Source: an uncultured Bacilli bacterium
Lineage (GTDB): Bacteria > Bacillota_I > Bacilli_A > RF39 > UBA660
DNA: 53,820 nucleotides
NCBI GenBank assembly: GCA_947581765.1
Contig: CANPVU010000008.1
Span: 1-53,820, forward strand
Direction of reading: 5' to 3'
The translations under genes were made by a program, and so were the position numbers. Below are positions 45,814-53,820 of the stretch, piece by piece (position 1 is the first letter of the stretch; each line of letters begins with the position of its first letter). Under the pieces are notes generated by a model. It had not been told where the DNA came from and made no database searches. It saw nothing but the letters and a program-made list of their open reading frames with translations.

Positions 45814-46305
45814 TTACTTATATATATAAGCTACATCTTTATTGTTTATATCTTTTACATTATCAGAATTATCATCATGTAAATATAGTAAAATAAAATA
45901 TACAATTAAACATATTAATAAAATTACTATACCAACTTTTATTGATGTTGGTACTTTTTTATTATTTTCTTTATCCAATGTATATGGCGAAGCAATCTTT
46001 TTTACCTTTTTATTTTCTTTATTTTTACTATTAGCTTTTTTTATATCATCTATAGAAATTTTAGAAGTATAATCAAATACAAATTCATTAAAATCTTCAA
46101 CCATAGCTTCATAGTCTAATCCCAAATATTTAGAATAGTCTCTAATAAAATATTTAAGATAAAAAACATCTTTAAATGCTTCTTTATTTCCCTGTTCAAT
46201 ATTTTCAAGTTGTGATGGTTTTATTTTTAAATCTTCTGCAGCTTCTTCAATAGATATCCCCATCTCTTCACGCGTCTGTTTAAGCTTTTCCCCTATCTCT
46301 TTCAT
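45814..46305 (-). CDS. rodZ: RodZ-like cell-shape protein
   Basis: A 163-residue protein: an N-terminal XRE-type helix-turn-helix (LKQTREEMGISIEEAAEDLK, PSQLENIEQG), a basic linker and one membrane helix (about 121-143), then a short outer tail. This is the cytoplasmic HTH plus single-helix plan of RodZ (YmfM), which links MreB to the envelope, here with a much shortened extracellular part. Gene order rodZ-pgsA supports the assignment. Confidence 0.85.
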   Translation of the reverse strand: MKEIGEKLKQTREEMGISIEEAAEDLKIKPSQLENIEQGNKEAFKDVFYLKYFIRDYSKYLGLDYEAMVEDFNEFVFDYTSKISIDDIKKANSKNKENKKVKKIASPYTLDKENNKKVPTSIKVGIVILLICLIVYFILLYLHDDNSDNVKDINNKDVAYIYK

Positions 46306-46333
46306 ATGAAAAACCTCTATTCTAAAAAAAAAT

Positions 46334-46678
46334 AATACTTAATAAGCCATGTTCTGTACCACTAGGGTGACAAACATTTATCTACCATTACGGTCCCTGA
46401 TTCAGTTCATTTACCTATCAGAGCTCCCCTACCAAATTTGGGTTTCTCGCTCGTGGGGTTTACCTCGTTCCACTTTTTTTATTTCTAAAAAAAATCGTCA
46501 CTATGGCACTTTTATACCTAATATAACCATATCAAAAGACTTAGGTTACCTCGGAGCCGTTAGTACAAAGTACTACTAAGAGTTATTTTTTCCTCTTACG
46601 CGATCACTACAATCATCTCAGACTGTGCGAGCATGGACTTTCCTCAACATAACAAGTATGCAGCGTTTGTCTAAAGTA
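46334..46678 (-). ncRNA. rnpB: RNase P RNA, type B
   Basis: About 345 nt on the minus strand. The conserved core near the 5' end reads GAGGAAAGUCCAUGCUCGCA, and the 3' end reads GGUACAGAACAUGGCUUA, both canonical for Bacillus-type (B) RNase P RNA. The ends pair as P1 (AATACTT at the 5' end, AAGTATT at the 3' end) and a T-run (46324-46332) follows. It processes tRNA 5' ends with RnpA. It starts at the gpsB stop codon, as in Bacillus, where rnpB is beside gpsB. Confidence 0.96.
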
Positions 46679-47008
46679 TTATTCCTTTCCGTAAATAATT
46701 TTCTCTAAATTAGATAATCTTCTAAGTAAATCAGCATTTACACCTGTAGCGCCTTGTGCATCATTTTCTGTTGCCAATTCTAACTTAGAACGCAAATTTC
46801 TTAATTCCTTTTTTAATCTTAAATTTTCATCTAATAAGTCTTCTTTTTCACTTTCTAATTCTTTAATAATCTTAACATTCTCATCATAATCTTTTATAAT
46901 TATGTCTAAAAAACGATCTACTTCTTGTGGTCTATAACCTCTTGTATCAATTTTGAAGTCTTTTTCAAGAATATCTTGACTAGTTAAAGCTATACGTTCC
47001 TGATACAC
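46679..47008 (-). CDS. gpsB: GpsB/DivIVA-family cell-division protein
   Basis: A 109-residue coiled-coil protein. The N-terminal lipid-binding domain reads LTSQDILEKDFKIDTRGYRP followed by QEVDRFLD, as in GpsB (RGYKxxDVDxFLD). A long coiled coil (about 40-80) and a short C-terminal helix (LLRRLSNLEKIIYG) follow. GpsB coordinates division and elongation with PBPs. The frame opens at GTG 47017, but the GTG at 47008, just after AAGAGGTGGTAAAT, is the better start. Its stop codon overlaps the first bases of rnpB. Confidence 0.93.
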   Translation of the reverse strand: MYQERIALTSQDILEKDFKIDTRGYRPQEVDRFLDIIIKDYDENVKIIKELESEKEDLLDENLRLKKELRNLRSKLELATENDAQGATGVNADLLRRLSNLEKIIYGKE

Positions 47009-47041
47009 ATTTACCACCTCTTTTTACGTATACATTATCTC

Positions 47042-47074
47042 AAAAAAATAAGCATTTGTCAACGAAATGCTTAT
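47042..47074 (-). terminator. Terminator after the GT-C-like gene
   Basis: ATAAGCATTT/AAATGCTTAT 10-bp stem, 7-nt loop, T-run on the minus strand, at the stop of the 47071 gene. Confidence 0.93.
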
Positions 47075-48663
47075 TTTAGATACTCATCAGATTTAAAAAT
47101 AATTGTAAGCATAAATGGAAGTGCATAACCAAATGAACACATATACCTAAATGCACTAGAATAAGGAGTTGCTAACATAAGGTTAAACCATATTGAAAAG
47201 AAAGGTATAAATAGTAATAAATATCTAGTTTTCTTTTTATATAATAATATTAAACTAAGTAATACATATATCCAAAATAATGAACCATTATTTAAAAAGA
47301 CAGTATTCTTTTTATAAAATTTATCTAATTTATTATAAATTGAACTAGGCAATATTGGTTTATTATACAAATCATTATAATATTGATGTATAGAAGAATC
47401 ATTATAAGAGATAGAAAAAAAATTACTTTCATAGCTATCAAAACTATTAATTGACCATAAACTATATGTTTGTAACAAATATGCCTTAATATATTCTTTA
47501 AAATGAGGTTTCATATTCTTTAACCATATATTAATAAACTCTTTCTTTGTAGTATCTAACTTATACCTATTAAATATTAAAGACCATTTAATATCATCTA
47601 CAAATAAAGGATAATAAGATATATTAACAATTTCTTTAGGCATTAAATCATCTATATATTCTTTACTATCTCCTTCTAATAAATCTAAATAGTCTAAATA
47701 AAATAATTGTTGTAATGGTACTGCTATACTTTCTTGAAATAAAGGTTTCCTATTGTATTCATCAGGTAAAAAAAGTTTAATATTACATACTAATACAATT
47801 ATCACAAAAGAGACGATTAATTCTTTTATATATTTTCTATACAAAACTATAATTAGGAAAAACAATATACTTAAAATCACTATTGCATTATTCCTAATAA
47901 GTAGTAAAAATAAAATTACTATTGTTAATTTAAATTTATATTTATTATTTGTTAAACAATACCCTTTAGTTTCAATTAATTCATATATTAGAGTTATTAA
48001 TAATAAAATAAAAGCTGAAAACAATGTATCTTTTAAATGAGCAATATTTAAGTTAGAAAAAATAGTAAATATATTAAAATATATAATAGTTAGCAATGTT
48101 AATATATTTGTTTTAAACTTATTATGAAACCAAGTTATTACATAACTAATTACTATTGACATAAATATTAATTGTAATAATCCTAGTATAAAAAATGCTA
48201 CATTCTTAGAATTAAATATATATATAAATAAATTAAATAGTTTAGAAAAAAATAAACTATACATCAAAGGATATTGAAAACTGTATCCTTTGGGGTCTAA
48301 TAATAATTGAAGAGAATCAACCATACATACACCAGGATAATATGTTAATAAAAACATTAATCCTGATATAAATACAGATATTAAAGAAATAATAAATATC
48401 TTTTTGCTACTCCAAATTTTTTTACTATCAGGTATATTAATTTTACAAAAAAATTTTATCAGTATTTTTAATAGTATAAATATAACTATAAAAAATACAA
48501 TTAAAATTATAATAAAGACTATATTAAATTTAAAATCAAATATAAAATATTGTAAATAACTTGGTAATTGTGAATGATTGGATAAAATTCCCATATTTAA
48601 TGTCAATAAAATAGAAATTGATAGCATAAAACTAACTATACATATTATTATATTTTTTTTCAT
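47071..48663 (-). CDS. Polytopic membrane protein resembling GT-C glycosyltransferases
   Basis: A 530-residue protein with about ten or more hydrophobic helices. After the second or third helix there is YYPGVCMVDSLQLLLDPKGY, then SFQYPLMYSLFFSKLF; acidic residues in an outer loop after an early helix are typical of GT-C enzymes and of the DUF6020-type proteins. Such enzymes transfer sugars from lipid carriers. The acceptor is unknown. It overlaps the gene 48660-49667 by 4 bp (ATGA), so the two form an operon and may act together. Confidence 0.78.
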   Translation of the reverse strand: MKKNIIICIVSFMLSISILLTLNMGILSNHSQLPSYLQYFIFDFKFNIVFIIILIVFFIVIFILLKILIKFFCKINIPDSKKIWSSKKIFIISLISVFISGLMFLLTYYPGVCMVDSLQLLLDPKGYSFQYPLMYSLFFSKLFNLFIYIFNSKNVAFFILGLLQLIFMSIVISYVITWFHNKFKTNILTLLTIIYFNIFTIFSNLNIAHLKDTLFSAFILLLITLIYELIETKGYCLTNNKYKFKLTIVILFLLLIRNNAIVILSILFFLIIVLYRKYIKELIVSFVIIVLVCNIKLFLPDEYNRKPLFQESIAVPLQQLFYLDYLDLLEGDSKEYIDDLMPKEIVNISYYPLFVDDIKWSLIFNRYKLDTTKKEFINIWLKNMKPHFKEYIKAYLLQTYSLWSINSFDSYESNFFSISYNDSSIHQYYNDLYNKPILPSSIYNKLDKFYKKNTVFLNNGSLFWIYVLLSLILLYKKKTRYLLLFIPFFSIWFNLMLATPYSSAFRYMCSFGYALPFMLTIIFKSDEYLK

Positions 48664-49667
48664 ATTTCATCTATACTTCCTACTAATATATCATCACCAC
48701 AATTAACATAATAATATTCTGCATCTTCTTTATTATTTACCGGTCTTAATATTTTTAAATCTTTTATATAAGTATAATTATAATAAAATTTATTATAATT
48801 ATTTTTCGTGAAATTCTCCTCAAATTTTAAAATATATTCATCTTCATTATCTAAAACTATACTTTTACTTGAAAATAATAAATAATTATTAAATTGTTCA
48901 TTTTCATTATATATACTTATTTTTCTATTTATATTTATGTCATTTAAATATACATTTAATGTATTAGTATTATTTTTTAAATCAAAAAAAACTATATCCC
49001 CTTTTTTACCTTTAAATTTAAAACTTAATATATTTTTTGAAGTATCTTCATATGAATAAATAGAATTTTTCTTTTTCCATCCATCATCAATACTATCTAC
49101 AGTATAATTTAAACTTTTAGTGAATATAATATTATCTTTATCATAAAGGCATTCATTTTTTTCAGACTTAGTTGGTACTAATACTAAATTATAATACATA
49201 CCTAAATAATTAATTTCATGTATTGTAGAATAGACAGGCCCTTTTAAATATACCTTCCATCCAGTATACTCTTTATTATTTTTTTTAAATACCTCATTAT
49301 AACTTAAGACATCATATGAAAAAGAAACTGTATCTCCTAGATTTAACAACGAATCCATTTTATAATAATCATTATTTTCTAAACACTTCGTAGATTCACA
49401 ATAACTAACACTTAAAAAACTTTTATATGTACCATCTGATACATAATAATACTTAGCATTATCACCATTAAATTTTATATGTAAATATGAGTTTCCTTCT
49501 ATTTTAGAATTAAAAGGTATTACATCACCATTATGTAATGTTTCATATTCTATAGATATTCTATCTTTTTTATTACTGTAATATACAACATTAAAAATTA
49601 TAATGAAGATTAAAATTATAAGTAAGAGTATTAAACATGATTTATTCTTACTAATAAAACTCTTCAA
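48660..49667 (-). CDS. Exported beta-rich protein, unknown function
   Basis: A 335-residue protein with one N-terminal membrane segment (about 10-30) and a large extracytoplasmic domain rich in Tyr, Asn and Ser with strand-like spacing (LHIKFNGDNAKYYYVS; ILSFKFKGKKGDIVFFDLKN). I recognise no family. It is translationally coupled to the GT-C-like gene and may be its partner. Site AGGGC(T) before the ATG is weak. Confidence 0.7.
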   Translation of the reverse strand: MKSFISKNKSCLILLLIILIFIIIFNVVYYSNKKDRISIEYETLHNGDVIPFNSKIEGNSYLHIKFNGDNAKYYYVSDGTYKSFLSVSYCESTKCLENNDYYKMDSLLNLGDTVSFSYDVLSYNEVFKKNNKEYTGWKVYLKGPVYSTIHEINYLGMYYNLVLVPTKSEKNECLYDKDNIIFTKSLNYTVDSIDDGWKKKNSIYSYEDTSKNILSFKFKGKKGDIVFFDLKNNTNTLNVYLNDININRKISIYNENEQFNNYLLFSSKSIVLDNEDEYILKFEENFTKNNYNKFYYNYTYIKDLKILRPVNNKEDAEYYYVNCGDDILVGSIDEI

Positions 49668-49723
49668 TTTAAGCCCTCCATTTTAATCACATTATAACAT
49701 AGCACTCTTTTTTTATCAATTAA

Positions 49724-49825
49724 CTATTTATTTGATTTATTATTAGTATAAAGACTTAATTTAATATAATTTATATCCTCTAACATATTATTAATTGTAG
49801 ACTCTATATGATGTCTTTCTAGCAT
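49724..49825 (-). CDS. Possible small protein of 33 residues
   Basis: A short frame MLERHHIESTINNMLEDINY then IKLSLYTNNKSNK, opening with a good AGAGGTGATTAT-ATG ribosome site in an otherwise empty divergent intergenic region. A TAAAAT with TTAACA 16 bp further upstream lies at a 20-bp dyad (49848-49867), which could be its promoter. It is amphipathic-helix-like and has no family that I recognise. It is short enough to be chance; the ribosome site is its best support. Confidence 0.5.
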   Translation of the reverse strand: MLERHHIESTINNMLEDINYIKLSLYTNNKSNK

Positions 49826-49847
49826 ATAATCACCTCTATATTTTAGA

Positions 49848-49867
49848 TTAACACTTTATTGTGTTAA
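49848..49867. promoter_or_regulatory. Operator-like dyad in the divergent region
   Basis: TTAACAC-TTTATT-GTGTTAA, perfect 7-bp arms, between the leftward small ORF and rightward recU. It could bind a dimeric regulator of one or both. Confidence 0.6.
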
Positions 49868-49940
49868 CTAATGTCGAATTTCAAGTACATATACTAGAAT
49901 AAATAGACAATTTATAGTATAATTATATAAGGTGACTATT

Positions 49941-50501
49941 ATGAATTACCCTAATGGGTTAAGAAAAAATATCAACAATACCATTAATTATGGTAATAGA
50001 GGAATGAATTTAGAAGAAGACTTAAATATTACTAATAAATATTATTTAGATAACGATATAGCTGTAATATATAAAAAGCCTACTCCTATAACTATAAATC
50101 ATGTTGATTACCCTAATAGGAAAGATGCTGTAATTACTAATGCAAAATTTAAAATTCCATCAACAACTGATTATAATGGCATATATAAAGGAAAATATAT
50201 TGATTTTGAAGCAAAAGAAACAGCTAATAAAACAAGTTTTCCTTTAGCAAATATTCATATGCACCAAATTGAACATCTAAGAAAGATTGTAAAACATGGA
50301 GGTATAGGATTTATAATAGTAAGTTTCTCATCTTTAAATAGAATATTTTTACTAGATGCAGAAAAACTATTTGAATTTATTGATAACAATAATAGAAAAT
50401 CTATACCACTTGAATATTTCATTTCAAATGCTAAAGAAATGAAAATATCATTAAGGCCAAGAATTGATTATTTAAAATATATAGATTGGAGATTTTTATG
50501 A
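49941..50501 (+). CDS. recU: Holliday junction resolvase RecU
   Basis: A 186-residue resolvase. The nuclease core is readable: NRKDAVITNAKFKIPSTTDY and KYIDFEAKETANKTSFPLAN (Asp-Glu-x-Lys metal site). It cuts four-way junctions. The frame opens three codons earlier at GTG, but AAGGTG with the ATG at 49941 is the natural start. Its stop TGA overlaps the PBP1A start (ATGA), the recU-ponA arrangement of Bacillus. Confidence 0.94.
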   Translation: MNYPNGLRKNINNTINYGNRGMNLEEDLNITNKYYLDNDIAVIYKKPTPITINHVDYPNRKDAVITNAKFKIPSTTDYNGIYKGKYIDFEAKETANKTSFPLANIHMHQIEHLRKIVKHGGIGFIIVSFSSLNRIFLLDAEKLFEFIDNNNRKSIPLEYFISNAKEMKISLRPRIDYLKYIDWRFL

Positions 50502-53206
50502 AAAGTATAGAAAAAAGTACCAAAGTTGAATCTGAAAAAAAAGTTCCAAAGAAAAAGAAGAAACATTCTGTATTAAAAGGTATACTATATACATTTTTAC
50601 TAATAATCTTCTTTGGAATTATTAGTGTATGTGTTGTATCTACAGTATTCTTCATATATATAGCAGCTGATGCACCTCCTTTTGATGAATCAAAACTTTA
50701 TACTAGTGAACCTAGCGTTATATATGCAAATAATGAAGCTATTGCTACTATAGGTACACAAGATCGTGTATTACTTACATATGACGAACTTCCAGAAGTT
50801 TTAGTAAATGCTATTATAGCAACTGAAGATTCTAGATTCTTTCAACATAATGGAGTCGATTTACCACGTTTCTTGGTAGCATCCGTTAAACAATTACTAG
50901 GTAATTCTGATGCTGGTGGTGCTTCTACTTTAACAATGCAACTTTCAAAAAATACTTATACAGATACAAATGCAAAAGGTTTTGAAGGAATTAAACGTAA
51001 ATTTACAGACGTATATCTTGCCGTATTTAAAATTGAACCGGCATATTCTAAAGAAGAAATAATTGAATTTTATGTTAACTCAAATTTTCTTGGAAGTGGT
51101 TATGGAGTTGAAGTAACTTCTAAAAACTACTTTGGTAAAAGTGCTAAAGACTTAAACGTTGCAGAAGCTGCAATGATAGCAGGTTTATTCCAAGCACCTG
51201 GTGCATATAATCCATATACTAATCCAGAAGGAACAGAAGCTAGAAGAGAAAAAGTATTAGATTATATGAAAAGACATGGATACATTGATGATGAAGAATA
51301 TGAAATAGCAAAAGCAATGACTGTTGAAAAAATTGTTAAAGAAGCTAAAACAACAGATATAGCTAGTGGTATGGTAAAAGATCGTGATTATCAATTATTT
51401 GTAGACATGGTTATACAAGATGTTATAGAAAAAACTGGAGAAAGTCCTTATACAAAATCAATGACAATATATACTACTATGAACCCTGAAATGCAAAAAC
51501 ACATCTCTAATATAATGAGTGGTAAAACATACAAATGGGAAAATGATAAAGTTCAAGCTGGTATTGCTGTTGTAGATATACATACTGGAGCTATTGTTGC
51601 TGTTGGTGGTTCACGTAATATAAATGCAGCTAACACATTAAATAGAGCTGTTAATCTTAAAAATCAAATAGGTTCTACAGCAAAACCATTATATGATTAT
51701 GGTCCTGCAATTGAATATTTAAATTGGAATACTGGTACAATGTTATTGGACTCTAGTTACTCTTATAGCGATGGAACAAAAATAACTAATGCCGATGGTG
51801 GTTATAGAGGATGGCAAACAATAACAACGCATTTAAAACTTTCAAGAAACATTCCTGCACTTAAAGCATTCCAATCAACATCAAATGATGATAAAATTAA
51901 ATTTGTTACAAGTCTAGGTTTAACTCCAGAAATTTATTCTTGTCCAAACGGATATGATTTAAATAAAAATAAGTGTACAAATCATGAAAATCCAAATGAT
52001 GTAATAGATGCTAAAATAACTAAAAAATTACATGAAGCACATGCCATAGGTGGATATAATGGTGAAAGTCCACTTACAATGGCAAATGCATATGCAGCAT
52101 TTGGTAATGGTGGTTACTACAATGAACCATCAAGTTTCACTAAAATAGTTTACAATGATACTGGAGATACTTATATTAATCAAACAACTACTAAACAAGT
52201 AATGAGTGATTCAACAGCATACATGATAACAAACATGTTACAAGAAACAGCTTCTTATGGAATTGACTCTGGAAGTTATAAAGATGTAAATGGAGTTAAA
52301 TATGCTGCTAAAACTGGTACAACAAACTTCGATGAAAAAACTTTTAAAGAACGTAAATTGCCATACGGTGCTGTAAGAGATTTATGGGTTATTGGTTATA
52401 ATACTCAATACTCTATTGGAGTATGGTATGGATATGATAAAATACAAGATGGAACAAATAGACTAAGTACACAACATCAAAGATTATTCCAAGCAGTTGC
52501 TAAAGGAGTATTTACAGATAAATCTGATTTTAAAAAGCCAGATTCTGTAGTTAAAATTACAACTGAAGCAAATTCGGGTACTTCCCTATTACCAAGTAAA
52601 TATACACCAAGTAATTATAAAACTACTTCATTATTTGTTTCAGGTACAGAACCAAATAAAGTATCAAATAAATTTGATCCACTTGATGATGTAGCAAATA
52701 TAGATGCATATAATAATGGTGATGGTACAGCTACAATTTCATGGTCAAAGATTAGTACTCCTGATGCACTTAATAAAACTGAAATTGAAAATTATTTACG
52801 GAAAGGATATTTTCCTGAAAAAAGTTTAACTTCATATGCAAGTATAATATTATCAAATAATAAAAGTACATTAGGTACTGTTGGATATAATGTATATGTA
52901 CAAAAAGATGGCGAGTTAATACTTCAAGGATGGACAGATAAAGATTCATACCAAGTAAAAGGTGTAAATGGCGAAAATAAAATAGTTGTTAAAACTTGTT
53001 ATTCAAAATATAAAAATAATATGAGTAGTGGTAAAAGTATTACAGTAGATATATCGGGTGCTGTAGAACAGCCTGAACCAGATATAGACGATGATATCGA
53101 TACTGATGATGATACAAATACAGATGAAGAAAATAGTAATTCTAATAGTAATTCTAATCAACAAAGTAACAGTAATTTGATTAATAGTAATTCAAATAAT
53201 AATTAA
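50498..53206 (+). CDS. ponA: Class A penicillin-binding protein (bifunctional transglycosylase/transpeptidase)
   Basis: A 902-residue PBP1A-type enzyme. A Lys-rich cytoplasmic tail and membrane helix (about 26-54) are followed by a GT51 domain (catalytic Glu110 in ATEDSRFFQHNG; GGASTLTMQLSKN at 140-152), a transpeptidase domain with STAK (393-396), SRN (449-451) and KTGT (605-608), and a C-terminal FN3-like part. The tail ends in acidic residues and NSNSNSN repeats. It polymerises glycan strands and crosslinks stem peptides. The ATG at 50498 shares four bases with recU's stop (ATGA); an in-frame TTG at 50486 is part of the ribosome site. Confidence 0.97.
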   Translation: MKSIEKSTKVESEKKVPKKKKKHSVLKGILYTFLLIIFFGIISVCVVSTVFFIYIAADAPPFDESKLYTSEPSVIYANNEAIATIGTQDRVLLTYDELPEVLVNAIIATEDSRFFQHNGVDLPRFLVASVKQLLGNSDAGGASTLTMQLSKNTYTDTNAKGFEGIKRKFTDVYLAVFKIEPAYSKEEIIEFYVNSNFLGSGYGVEVTSKNYFGKSAKDLNVAEAAMIAGLFQAPGAYNPYTNPEGTEARREKVLDYMKRHGYIDDEEYEIAKAMTVEKIVKEAKTTDIASGMVKDRDYQLFVDMVIQDVIEKTGESPYTKSMTIYTTMNPEMQKHISNIMSGKTYKWENDKVQAGIAVVDIHTGAIVAVGGSRNINAANTLNRAVNLKNQIGSTAKPLYDYGPAIEYLNWNTGTMLLDSSYSYSDGTKITNADGGYRGWQTITTHLKLSRNIPALKAFQSTSNDDKIKFVTSLGLTPEIYSCPNGYDLNKNKCTNHENPNDVIDAKITKKLHEAHAIGGYNGESPLTMANAYAAFGNGGYYNEPSSFTKIVYNDTGDTYINQTTTKQVMSDSTAYMITNMLQETASYGIDSGSYKDVNGVKYAAKTGTTNFDEKTFKERKLPYGAVRDLWVIGYNTQYSIGVWYGYDKIQDGTNRLSTQHQRLFQAVAKGVFTDKSDFKKPDSVVKITTEANSGTSLLPSKYTPSNYKTTSLFVSGTEPNKVSNKFDPLDDVANIDAYNNGDGTATISWSKISTPDALNKTEIENYLRKGYFPEKSLTSYASIILSNNKSTLGTVGYNVYVQKDGELILQGWTDKDSYQVKGVNGENKIVVKTCYSKYKNNMSSGKSITVDISGAVEQPEPDIDDDIDTDDDTNTDEENSNSNSNSNQQSNSNLINSNSNNN

Positions 53207-53231
53207 ACGTTTCTATAATGAAACGTTTTTT
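53205..53231 (+). terminator. recU-ponA terminator
   Basis: AAACGTTTC-TATAAT-GAAACGTTT stem followed by T-run on the plus strand, overlapping the stop codon of ponA. Confidence 0.93.
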
Positions 53232-53251
53232 ATTTACCTATTTTTTAGCAC

Positions 53252-53283
53252 AAAAAAATAATCATCCCTGATAAAGATGATTA
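53252..53283 (-). terminator. Terminator of the degraded minus-strand locus
   Basis: TAATCATC/GATGATTA 8-bp stem (53283-53276 with 53266-53259) followed by T7 on the minus strand, directly at the stop codon of the gene remnant. Confidence 0.85.
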
Positions 53284-53505
53284 CCCTAGTTTTTTGAAAG
53301 AATTGCTATAACCGTTCATGTTATTACTAACATAAACTTTGTAATAAGCATTATCAGTACTTATCGCAACTTCTTATATTTGGGTTTTCTTTCCCAAAAA
53401 CAATTGTCTTACTTAGTGGATATAAGAATTTAACTTTCTCCAAATAATCACATGTATGCTCATATATAAAATTAATTATATATAGTTCTTCAATTATAAT
53501 ATTAT
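53281..53505 (-). pseudogene. Frameshifted C-terminal gene remnant
   Basis: Two overlapping short frames look like successive parts of one protein's C-terminus. Frame A (53505-53354) reads HTCDYLEKVKFLYPLSKTIV and FGKENPNI before stopping; frame B (53373-53281) reads EVAISTDNAYYKVYVSNNMN and GYSNSFKKLG, then the stop and a terminator right behind it. The residue composition and the natural 3' end suggest a decayed gene with a frameshift near 53373. No start or intact body is found upstream. I do not recognise the family. Alternatively the frames are chance. Confidence 0.5.
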
Positions 53506-53705
53506 ATTATTACACTCTTCATATAATAATATATCTATAAAATATAGATAAATATAAATTATTTTTAATAAACTAACTTAATAATTTATTAATAATATTT
53601 TTTCGACACATATTAATTATATTTCAAATTATATATTCGATTTATATTTAATATAATTGATGAATTGTAAACATAGGTATGTGGTTACCTTACCTAAGCA
53701 ATTAT
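53506..53705. other. AT-rich stretch of the degraded locus
   Basis: About 200 bp, nearly only A and T, lying between the promoter at 53706-53734 and the pseudogene. It has only very short frames (the longest about 12 codons). A hairpin (TAGGT/ACCTA) with GGTAACC lies at its upstream end (about 53673-53696). No intact gene. Confidence 0.55.
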
Positions 53706-53734
53706 ATAATATCATATATTTTTGAAAATGTAAA
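53706..53734 (-). promoter_or_regulatory. Promoter-like element upstream of the degraded locus
   Basis: TTTACA (53734-53729), 17-bp spacer, TATTAT (53711-53706) on the minus strand. Its transcript would run about 450 nt to the terminator at 53252-53283. Confidence 0.55.
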
Positions 53735-53775
53735 TACTTTTTAAAAAAATTTTTTAATTTTTTGTAATTTGTAAT

Positions 53776-53804
53776 AAAAAAAGAAGGTTTTATTTTACCT
53801 TCTT
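53776..53804 (-). terminator. Terminator of a gene outside the window
   Basis: AAGAAGGT/ACCTTCTT 8-bp stem followed by T-run on the minus strand; its gene lies to the right of the window end. Confidence 0.9.
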
Positions 53805-53820
53805 ACTAATAATTGAAACA

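Noticed and set aside
46349-46579. Plus-strand open frame of 76 codons
   Set aside because: It lies antisense to the RNase P RNA; the conserved rnpB sequence explains the region.

Overview
The window is very AT-rich, low-GC Firmicutes-type chromosome. It most resembles a reduced-genome, anaerobic, cell-walled member of the Bacilli (the RF39/Erysipelotrichales-like uncultured gut lineages would fit, but this is inference). Evidence: strong Shine-Dalgarno sites, sigma-A type promoters (TTGACA-N17-TATAAT variants), a CIRCE/HrcA heat-shock operon, a type-B RNase P RNA, an N-terminally extended L27 with its Prp protease, RodZ, GpsB, RecU-PBP1A, and oxygen-sensitive class III ribonucleotide reductase. 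TGA works as a stop (recU ends in TGA), so the code is standard. Several gene orders match Bacillus: spoIVFA-spoIVFB-rplU-prp-rpmA, rodZ-pgsA, gpsB-rnpB and recU-ponA.

Nearly everything from 1 to about 49.9 kb is on the minus strand; recU and the class A PBP (49.9-53.2 kb) are on the plus strand; a decayed minus-strand locus follows. Reading left to right: a membrane protein, HU and a zinc-ribbon protein (0-1.8 kb); the heat-shock operon hrcA-grpE-X-dnaK-pepF-dnaJ with two unusual passengers (1.8-8.9 kb); three related lipoproteins (8.9-10.2 kb); an intergenic structured small RNA candidate on the plus strand (10.3-10.4 kb); tex and exported or putative metallopeptidase proteins (10.4-14.6 kb); a VanY-type carboxypeptidase and other surface or repair genes (14.7-20.5 kb); a copper operon csoR-copA-copZ-ttcA-like (20.6-24.2 kb); a wall-precursor group with mraY and two tandem murE paralogues, plus fmt and tspO (24.2-30.1 kb); the class III RNR group, in which the conserved glycyl-radical tail of NrdD is a separate small gene (30.2-33.3 kb); a radical SAM protein with an unusual domain order, behind a 1587-residue repeat protein (33.6-39.8 kb); ribosomal and SpoIVF genes (39.9-42.7 kb); a rhodanese/thioredoxin-like fusion and an Rpn-family nuclease (42.8-45.1 kb); pgsA, rodZ, rnpB and gpsB (45.2-47.0 kb); two envelope proteins (47.1-49.7 kb).

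Regulation is readable in places. The hrcA promoter is flanked by two CIRCE-like operators. The csoR promoter has a CsoR-type palindrome exactly in its spacer. The rplU transcript has a structured L21-type leader. Many genes end in clear intrinsic terminators. Exported proteins repeatedly carry Ser/Asn-rich linkers or tails. No tRNA, CRISPR array, IS element or prophage was found. The most interesting leads are the split class III RNR, the giant repeat protein paired with the permuted radical SAM protein, the unclassified small RNA, the diverged second MurE and the rhodanese/thioredoxin-like fusion. All functional calls come from reading motifs by eye; no database search was possible.
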